From Algimonas ampicilliniresistens (lineage in GTDB: Bacteria; Pseudomonadota; Alphaproteobacteria; Caulobacterales; Maricaulaceae): a stretch of DNA of 64,000 bases. A program made the translations under genes and the position numbers. Under the pieces are notes generated by a model. The model worked only from the letters and a program-made list of their open reading frames with translations, did no database searches and was not told the DNA's origin. Positions 40,501 to 46,722 of the stretch are shown here, in pieces (within the stretch, counting starts at the first letter, position 1; each line of letters starts with the position of its first letter). The DNA lies in the NCBI RefSeq assembly GCF_030159955.1, contig NZ_BSNK01000001.1:1054001-1118000 (forward strand), read 5' to 3'.

Positions 40501-43500
40501 CAACCTTGGTGACCGCTGGGATCAAACGTTCCGTGACTTGAGCCGGAGTGCGAACAACACGGCGTGTCACTTCTTTCGTGACAGCCGGGATGGTCCGTTC
40601 GACGGTCTGTGCCGGGGTGCGTACCACGCGGCGTTGTTCCAGACGCGTGACAGCCGGGATGGCCCGTTCAACAGTGCGAGCAGGTTGCGAGACAACACGA
40701 CGTGTCAGCTGTTTGGTCACGGCTGGGATTAGGCGTTCGACAGTCGTCGCAGGCTGCGCAACGACGCGGTAGGTCTCAAGCTTCGTCACGGCTGGGATCA
40801 GCCGTTCAGTCACTTGAGCCGGCGTACGAACGACGCGGCGGGTGATTTCCTTAGTCACAGCTGGAACAGCGACTTCCACGGTCCGAGCTGGCGCCCGAAC
40901 GATGCGGCGGGTCTCAAGGCGTGTGACAGCCGGGATAACCCGTTCTGTTGCTTGAGCCGGTGTCCGCAGGACGCGACGCTGAATCTGTTTCGTGACGGCA
41001 GGAACTGCAACTTCCACAGTGCGAGCAGGGGCCCGAACAACGCGGCGAGTTTCCAGACGGGTAACCGCTGGGATGGTCCGTTCAATCGCTTGAGCCGGAG
41101 CATCAACAACACGACGTGTGATTTGACGTGTTACAGCCGGTATTGCGCGTTCAGTCACCGCAGCCGGTGTTCTGACAACGCGGCGTGTGATTTCTTTGGT
41201 CACAGCCGGAATTGCGCGCTCAACAGTTTGAGCTGGGGTTCTGACAACGCGGCGTGTGATCTGTTTTGTGACAGCCGGGATAGCCACTTCAACCGTGCCT
41301 GCTGGGCGCGTGATGCGGCGAAGTTCCTCAACGCGGGTGACCGCAGGGATCGCCCGTTCGACGACGCGGGCCGGAGTTCTGACGACACGGCGTGTTTCTT
41401 GACGTGTGATAGCCGGGATAGCGCGTTCAACGGTGCGGGCAGGTTGCGAGACGACGCGACGCGTTTCTTGGCGCGTGACGGCAGGGATGGCCCGTTCGAC
41501 TGCGGTCGCAGGACGATCCACGACGCGGCGTGTGATCGCTTTGGTCACGGCTGGAATAGCGCGTTCGACCGTGCGAGCTGGCGTGACGATCCGTCGACGT
41601 GTCTCGGCGCGTGTCACGGCAGGAATGACCCGCTCGACCGTGCGAGCTGGTGTATCGATAACGCGGCGTGTCACGTTCTGAGTAACGGCCGGAATGGCCC
41701 GTTCGACTGTGCGAGCCGGTGTTGTAACGACGCGAGTGGTAATCGCGCGTGTTACCGCTGGAATGCGGCGCTCAACAACCCGGGCTTGTTCGATCAGACG
41801 TTGGATCTGAACTGTACCCACTTGCTGTGAATAATCGCCATCAGGTCCGGCATCCACTTCAACCACACGGGCCGGAGTTCTGACGCGGCGCACTTCAAGT
41901 GTTTCATAGACCGCAGGGATCGTGACTTCGCGGGTCGTCGCTGGGGCGTCAACAACGCGAGTTGTGATGTTGCGCGTGACGGCTGGAATTGTGCGTTCGA
42001 TTGCACGAGCCGGGGTAACCACAACTTGCTTTGTAATCGTTTTATACTTGGCAGGAACCAATACCAGGCAAAGGATTTCGCCCGTCTGGGTTACGATTGT
42101 TTGGGTCGACTCGACGACTTGCTGAGACACACCGTTAAAGACGGTGAACTGTCCGCGCGTATTCGTATTAACGCGACCGGTTGATCCAAGTTGTGCGGAG
42201 TTGAGGGCCTGTGTGCCAGGCTTCCACTCTTCGCGAGCCGGTTCGATCAGAACACGCTCGGACCGCGTTTCATAAACGGCCGGAATGACTTCAATGTCGG
42301 TGCGCGCTGGCGACACGACGATAGTTTCTGTCACGTCACGATAAGATGGTGGCACAACTTCAAAGACAGTCGACGCCTCTTGAACCAGGACACGATCTGT
42401 GACGGTTTCATATTCAGCAGGAATAACCTGCAGCAGCGTGGCGCCGTCACGACGGATATATGTCTCGTTGACGGTTTCATATTCTGCCTCGACCACGTCG
42501 TAGGCGACGGTTTCAGGCTGAACGATGACGGTTTCAGTTACAGTCTCATACTGAGCCGGAACGGTTACCAATTCGACGGTCGCGTCTTGAATAACGACAG
42601 TTTCTTGGACCGTTGTGAAGGTCGCAGGCTGGACAACCAACTCTGTTGAAGCTTCTTGAACGACGATCGTTTCTGTGAAGTCTTCATAGACGGCGGGTAC
42701 GTTGACGAACTCGACGGTCGCGTCTTGGACAACAACTGTCTCCGTAACTTCGCGGAAGGACGCGGGTGTAGAGACGAGTTCTGTAGAGGCGGGCCTTACG
42801 ATGATCGTTTCGGTCACCGTTTCAAACTCTGCTGGAACCGTTGTCAATTCTGTTGAGGCTTCTTGAACCACAACTGTTTCTGAGACTGTGTCAAATTCGG
42901 CTGGAACAACAACCAGTTCGGTGGTTGCAGGCTGAACCACAACAGTTTCTGTGTAGGTTTCGAACTGAGCCGGAACGGTCTCGAAATTCACGGAGGCAGG
43001 CTGAACGACAACGGTCTCTGTGACAGTCTCAAAGACGGGCGGGACAGTGACAAGCTCGAAAGAGGCGTCCTGAACGGTGATGACTTCCGTTACAGTCTCA
43101 TACTGAGCCGCAACCGATACCAATTCGACGGTTGCGTCTTGTACAACGACCGTTTCTGTGACGTCTCGGAAAGAGGCGGGTTGGACGACCAACTCGCTAG
43201 AGGCTTCCTGCACGACGACTTGATATTCTTCCGTCTCAAAAACAGCGGGAATGGTTTCAAATGCGACAGAGGCAGGCTGAACCACGACAGTTTCTGTTAC
43301 CGTTTCAAACACGGGCGGGACAGTCACAAGCTCGTTTGAAGCTTCTTGGACGACGACTTGATATTCTTCCGTCTCATAGACCGCTGGAATGGTCTCAAAC
43401 GTTACGGAAGCAGGTTGAACGACAACCACTTCAGAGACGGTTTCAAACACAGCAGGAACGGTAACAAGTTCAGTCGACGCATCTTGAATGACGACGACTT

Positions 43501-46060
43501 CTTCGACGGTTTCGAACACGGCTGGTGTTGAGACATATTCAACGCCAGCAGGCTGGACGATAACAGTCTCAGTGACGGTCTCGAACTCAGCAGGTTGCGT
43601 CACAAACTCGACGGACGCTTCTTGAACGACGACCTGATATTCTTCAGTCTCGTAAACTGCTGGGACAGATGTATATTCAACCGTTGCAGGCTGAACGACC
43701 ACAACTTCTGTGACGGTCTCGAAGACAGGCGGAACCGTGACGAGTTCTGTTGACGCATCTTGGATGACGACAACCTCTTCGACTGTGTCGAATACAGCCG
43801 GGACCGTGACATATTCAACAGTAGCGGGCTGGACGAGAACGGTCTCTGTCACGGTCTCATAAACGGCTGGAATTGAGTCGAACTCAATAGAGGCTTCTTG
43901 AACAACCAGAGTTTCGGTGACGGTTTCGAAGACTGCGGGAACCGACGTGTATTCGACGCCGGCAGGCTGAACGACTACGACTTCTGTTACGGTCTCGAAG
44001 ACAGGCGGTACGGTTACAAGCTCAGTCGAGGCTTCCTGAATGACGATTGTGTCTTGAATGGTCTCGAATACAGCTGGGACAACTTCGTAAGAGACAGTTG
44101 CGGGCTGTACAATGACAGTCTCATTCACAGTTTCGAACACGGCAGGCGTAGAGACAAGCTCAGTCGAGGCCTCTTGGACGACAACTGTATAGTCTTGGTC
44201 TTCATAAACCGCTGGAATTGTATCGAATTCAACGGAGGCCGCTTGAACGACAATGGTTTCGTTTACGGTCTCAAAAACGGGCGGGACAGTAACCAATTCA
44301 GTCGAAGCATCCTGGACAACAACGACTTCCTCGACATTCTCGAAGGTCGCAGGTGTTGAGACATACTCAATGGTTGCCGGTTGGACGATGACAGTTTCTG
44401 TAACGGTCTCAAACTCGGCGGGTTGTGTCACGAATTCAACGGACGCTTCCTGAACAACAACGGTTTGCGTGATGGTTTCGAAAGCGGCAGGAACCGTTGT
44501 ATATTCGACGCCAGCAGGCTGTACGACGACAGTTTCAGTAACAGTCTCGAACACAGGTGGGACGGTCACAAGTTCAGTCGAGGCTTCTTGAACCACGACT
44601 TGATACTCTTCGCTTTCATAGACAGCCGGTGTGCTGACATATTCAATCGTAGCCGGTTGAACGACGACGGTTTCCGTGACGGCCTCAAATGCAGCCGGAA
44701 CGGATGTGAGCTCTGTGGACGCTTCCTGAACCACGATCGTTTCAGTAACAGTGTCGAATTGAGCCGGAACGACGTCATACTCAACGCCTGCAGGCTGAAC
44801 GACAACGGTTTCAGTCACAGTTTCGAAGGCGGCAGGCGCGACGGTTAATTCGCTTGAGGCTTCCTGAACCACGATGGTCTGAGTGTAATCCTCAAACACA
44901 GCGGGGGTCGTGGCATATTCGATTGTGGCCGGTTGAACGACGACAGTTTCGGTCACTGTTTCAAAAGCCGCAGGCGTGACCACGAGTTGATTGGACGCCG
45001 CTTGAGTAACGACCGTCTCGGTCACATCAGCAAAGACGGCAGGAACAACGACAAGCTCAACGTCAGCATCTTGCACGACAACAGTTTCAGTCACGGCTTC
45101 GAACGCAGCCGGTGTAACGACAAGCTCGGTCGAGGCGTCTTGGATGACAATATTATCTGTGACTGTATCGAACTCTGCTGGAATAACCGCAAACTCGACG
45201 CTGGCGGGTTGAACGACGACTGTTTCGGTTACGTCCTCAAAGACGGCAGGAACGGTGACGAGTTCAGCTAGAGCGGGCGTGACAACGAGCGTTTCCGTGA
45301 CGTTCTCAAAGACGGCAGGCGTAACGACAAGTTCGTTCGTAGCCTGTTGGACGACGACCGTTTCACTGACGGTCTCAAATATGGCCGGCACTGTAACGAG
45401 TTCGGTCGAGGCTTCTTGTACGACGATCGTTTCGGTGACCGTGTCGAATTCAGCAGGGACAACTGTATACTCGACGCTAGCGGGCTGAATGACGACGGTT
45501 TCGGAAACATCTTCAAATGCAGCGGGGGTGACGATCAGCTGTGACGCTGCGTCTTGCACGACGACGTTTTCAGTAATTGTTTCAAAGACAGGCGGAACCG
45601 CGACCAGCTCAGTTGAGGCCTGCTGCACGACGACTGTTTCAGTAAAGTCTTCATATACGGCAGGGGTGGCCGCGTAAGTAACAGTTTCGGGTCTGACGAG
45701 GATTGTCTCTGTCCTAGTCTCGTAGATTGGGGGAATCGTAACGAGCTGGGTAGAGGCTTCCTGAATAACGACCGTTTCAGTTACATCGCGGAATTGGGGT
45801 TCCTGTTCGATGACCAGGTCGAAACTTTCCTGTTGGACAAGAACCTGTTCGGAGACTGTCTCAATTTGAGCCGGTATCTTACGGATTTCCTCTGAGGCTT
45901 GGCGCAGGACCACTTGCTCAGTAGAAATTTCATATTGAGGCGGGACGATCACGCGGGCGAAGCATTCGCCTGGAAGCGGATTACCCGGCGGAAGTTCTTG
46001 CGCGATAGTCGGCGCAGCGAGCACAGCAGCACTAGCCGCCATCAACAAAGTTCTTTTCAT
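37508..46060 (-). CDS. Giant exported 23-residue-repeat protein with peptidoglycan-binding-like domain
   Basis: A 2850-residue protein of unknown function. Order: signal peptide 1-20; a cap with PGEC (C33); block 1, residues 39-1281, with 54 tandem 23-residue repeats rich in Glu, Val and Thr and without lysine between K61 and K1280; a hinge 1282-1334; block 2, 1335-2582, with 53 repeats of the same length rich in Arg; a peptidoglycan-binding-like domain about 2585-2650 (ISAIQRRLQELGFYQGALNG); a Thr/Ser-rich tail holding two VR-x-DG-x-VID modules. The repeats look like short beta-strands joined by Pro-Ala turns. Only four cysteines occur (33, 1331, 1904, 2585). GGGGGTC precedes ATG 46060; an open frame to 46126 exists. 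I recall short versions of such repeats in envelope proteins, but not this length. A periplasmic or wall-bound fibre is the best guess. Confidence 0.85.
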   Translation of the reverse strand: MKRTLLMAASAAVLAAPTIAQELPPGNPLPGECFARVIVPPQYEISTEQVVLRQASEEIRKIPAQIETVSEQVLVQQESFDLVIEQEPQFRDVTETVVIQEASTQLVTIPPIYETRTETILVRPETVTYAATPAVYEDFTETVVVQQASTELVAVPPVFETITENVVVQDAASQLIVTPAAFEDVSETVVIQPASVEYTVVPAEFDTVTETIVVQEASTELVTVPAIFETVSETVVVQQATNELVVTPAVFENVTETLVVTPALAELVTVPAVFEDVTETVVVQPASVEFAVIPAEFDTVTDNIVIQDASTELVVTPAAFEAVTETVVVQDADVELVVVPAVFADVTETVVTQAASNQLVVTPAAFETVTETVVVQPATIEYATTPAVFEDYTQTIVVQEASSELTVAPAAFETVTETVVVQPAGVEYDVVPAQFDTVTETIVVQEASTELTSVPAAFEAVTETVVVQPATIEYVSTPAVYESEEYQVVVQEASTELVTVPPVFETVTETVVVQPAGVEYTTVPAAFETITQTVVVQEASVEFVTQPAEFETVTETVIVQPATIEYVSTPATFENVEEVVVVQDASTELVTVPPVFETVNETIVVQAASVEFDTIPAVYEDQDYTVVVQEASTELVSTPAVFETVNETVIVQPATVSYEVVPAVFETIQDTIVIQEASTELVTVPPVFETVTEVVVVQPAGVEYTSVPAVFETVTETLVVQEASIEFDSIPAVYETVTETVLVQPATVEYVTVPAVFDTVEEVVVIQDASTELVTVPPVFETVTEVVVVQPATVEYTSVPAVYETEEYQVVVQEASVEFVTQPAEFETVTETVIVQPAGVEYVSTPAVFETVEEVVVIQDASTELVTVPAVFETVSEVVVVQPASVTFETIPAVYETEEYQVVVQEASNELVTVPPVFETVTETVVVQPASVAFETIPAVFETEEYQVVVQEASSELVVQPASFRDVTETVVVQDATVELVSVAAQYETVTEVITVQDASFELVTVPPVFETVTETVVVQPASVNFETVPAQFETYTETVVVQPATTELVVVPAEFDTVSETVVVQEASTELTTVPAEFETVTETIIVRPASTELVSTPASFREVTETVVVQDATVEFVNVPAVYEDFTETIVVQEASTELVVQPATFTTVQETVVIQDATVELVTVPAQYETVTETVIVQPETVAYDVVEAEYETVNETYIRRDGATLLQVIPAEYETVTDRVLVQEASTVFEVVPPSYRDVTETIVVSPARTDIEVIPAVYETRSERVLIEPAREEWKPGTQALNSAQLGSTGRVNTNTRGQFTVFNGVSQQVVESTQTIVTQTGEILCLVLVPAKYKTITKQVVVTPARAIERTIPAVTRNITTRVVDAPATTREVTIPAVYETLEVRRVRTPARVVEVDAGPDGDYSQQVGTVQIQRLIEQARVVERRIPAVTRAITTRVVTTPARTVERAIPAVTQNVTRRVIDTPARTVERVIPAVTRAETRRRIVTPARTVERAIPAVTKAITRRVVDRPATAVERAIPAVTRQETRRVVSQPARTVERAIPAITRQETRRVVRTPARVVERAIPAVTRVEELRRITRPAGTVEVAIPAVTKQITRRVVRTPAQTVERAIPAVTKEITRRVVRTPAAVTERAIPAVTRQITRRVVDAPAQAIERTIPAVTRLETRRVVRAPARTVEVAVPAVTKQIQRRVLRTPAQATERVIPAVTRLETRRIVRAPARTVEVAVPAVTKEITRRVVRTPAQVTERLIPAVTKLETYRVVAQPATTVERLIPAVTKQLTRRVVSQPARTVERAIPAVTRLEQRRVVRTPAQTVERTIPAVTKEVTRRVVRTPAQVTERLIPAVTKVETRRVVQAPAQITERVIPAVTKEISRRIVRTPAQTVERAIPAITRTEEYRCLVTPARTVEVLVPAVTKEITRRVVRTPAQTVERLIPAVTKVETRRIVAQPARTVEVTVPAVTKPLQRRVVRTPAAITERLIPAVTRQETRRVLTAPARTVERTIPAVTKQFQRRVVRTPAQVTERLIPAVTRVETRRVVVTPAATTERTVPAVTKQLSRRVVRTPARTVERAIPAVTREETIRRLVTPARTVEVAVPAVTKQLQRRVVRTPAQVTEQLIPAVTRLETRRVLRTPAATVERTVPAVTKQLTRRVVQTPARIVERPIPAVTRQETRRVITAPARTVERVIPAVTKQLQRRVVRTPAQIVERAVPAVTRQETLRRIVTPARTVERTIPAVTKQLERRVVRTPAQITEQTIPAVTNTITRRVVQTPARVVERAIPAVTRQETRRVLRTPAQVTERVIPAVTRAETRRVIRTPARTVERAIPAVTKAVTRRVVRTPAQVTERTIPAVTKQVTRRVVRTPAQVTERTIPAVTKVVERQVLRQPAQATERVIPAVTAQETRRVIRTPARTVERTIPAVTRAVTRRVVRAPAQVTERTIPAVTEAVTRRVLRTPARVEERVIPAVTNTETRRRIVTPARSEQRTIPAVTRTVERRVLVSQARTEERVIPAVTRQVTRRVVDVPARVARRAIPAVYQTVQVQRVTSQARTEVIQIPAEYGTVEKRTQTSAQRSEWRQVLCEANANSVVISAIQRRLQELGFYQGALNGRLTQETYAAVEAFQVSRSLSTGGLTLRTVDELRVDWRSMVGGSVTTTTSGFTTGATSNTVTTGLQTGTVTETLTRTRSYTVRDDGVVIDGNGAIVGRYEASTGNVINSAGEIVVRGLQIVAGSRRETTVTTSGPTVVTGSQSQTTTTILPTVVTSGSTTVTRQSPTTVLPRARVGTESSGSVLSSTGRSVVTSSSSSSFSVRADGFVIDAGGAVIGRVDEQGRIIAQDGTVLGQVSN
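37511..37627 (-). repeat. C-terminal VRxDGxVID module, copy 2
   Basis: Residues 2812-2850: FSVRADGFVIDAGGAVIGR then GRIIAQDGTVLG. It matches copy 1 at 2692-2728 in the pattern VR-x-DG-x-VID-x-x-G-x-x-x-GR. It forms the extreme C-terminus of the giant protein. Confidence 0.75.
37874..37987 (-). repeat. C-terminal VRxDGxVID module, copy 1
   Basis: Residues about 2692-2729: YTVRDDGVVIDGNGAIVGR then GNVINSAGEIVVRG. It is separated from copy 2 by a Thr/Ser-rich linker of about 80 residues. Confidence 0.75.
38111..38308 (-). other. Peptidoglycan-binding-like domain in the giant protein
   Basis: Residues about 2585-2650 have the PG_binding_1 pattern: VISAIQRRLQELGFYQGALNG followed by LTQETYAAVEAFQVSRSL. 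This fold usually binds cell-wall peptides. It supports an envelope location, with the C-terminal end near peptidoglycan (inference). Confidence 0.7.
38315..42058 (-). repeat. Basic repeat block: 53 tandem 23-residue units
   Basis: Units of 69 bases, of the type IPAVTK then QETRRVVRTPAQ then VTERA. Every unit I counted is 23 residues long except unit 3, which carries a 29-residue insertion. Arg/Lys occupy positions 6, 10, 11, 14 and often 18 and 22. Codons vary between units, so the DNA repeats are diverged while the protein pattern is kept. The last unit has Trp at position 21 (W2580). Confidence 0.95.
42218..45946 (-). repeat. Acidic repeat block: 54 tandem 23-residue units
   Basis: Units of 69 bases, of the type VPAVF then ETVTETVVVQ then PASVEYVT. 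All are 23 residues apart from one extra residue around unit 3. Glu/Asp occupy positions 6, 10, 20 and often 16. Many units alternate between a QPA and a QEA or QDA form, giving a loose 46-residue period. The last unit has Trp at position 21 (W1279), as in the basic block. Confidence 0.95.
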
Positions 46061-46722
46061 TTTCAAGACCCCCAAGTCTCCAGTAACAATCGCCGAAAAG
46101 GCGTAGATTTGTGGACGCTTACCCAATGGCTGGAAACATGGCTAGGCGTTAATGCGATGGTAGCAAGCTGTTCATCTGGCATTCAATCATTGACGGGTGT
46201 GAGGGGAAAAGGTTCCAAAACAGACCCTTTTAGCGCGTGTCCGTCTTCGCCCATCTCGTTGTAAATCCATCCATGATAAGAAAGTTGATCGTGCTAGGCC
46301 CCTCTGACCCTTGTAATTCTTAGTTTTTGTGGCGTTCGGCTTATTAAGAGCATGTTTCGGGCCAGTTCATCGAAAAAGCTGCTGTGATCTGCTGTGAAGG
46401 GCTCATAAACGTCTCCACGTCACCTCTACCTCAAAATCTACGAACTGCGTGATTGTCGGTTTTCACGCGGGATGTCCGGTCGAAGCGAGTTTTAGTTTTG
46501 AGTTTCTCACCGCAGGCGAATTTCTGTCTACGTGATTCGTTTAAGACATGAGAGCGGCTGATTGCAGGACTGTCGGGACGCGATATAAGAACGACTGACG
46601 TCATTGAATGGGCGAGCCTGCGTGCCCTGATGCAACCGATGGTTCTCGTCCTTGCTTTTGCACGATAAGCTAGTCCAGTGACGCGCCATACAAATCTATT
46701 CTGATATGTGATTGAGGTGATT
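46061..46722. other. Long intergenic region between divergent giant-protein and M16 genes
   Basis: 662 bases without a convincing gene. Short open frames here have no coding character. It must hold two divergent promoters. I see a nine-base direct repeat CTGCTGTGA at 46379-46387 and 46389-46397, one helical turn apart, which could be a regulator site. No tRNA-like or strong hairpin structure was recognised. Confidence 0.5.

Noticed and set aside
38744-40732. A 662-codon open frame on the plus strand inside the giant gene, plus many shorter ones such as 40814-41830.
   Set aside because: These are antisense shadows of the 69-base repeats. Their translations are Asn/Arg/Asp/Cys-rich repeats without start signals, while the minus-strand frame has a signal peptide, known domain and terminator.
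38315-45946. A regular DNA repeat array that could be taken for CRISPR or satellite DNA.
   Set aside because: The 69-base period is in frame and there are no unique spacers. Variation is mostly synonymous, and no cas genes are near.
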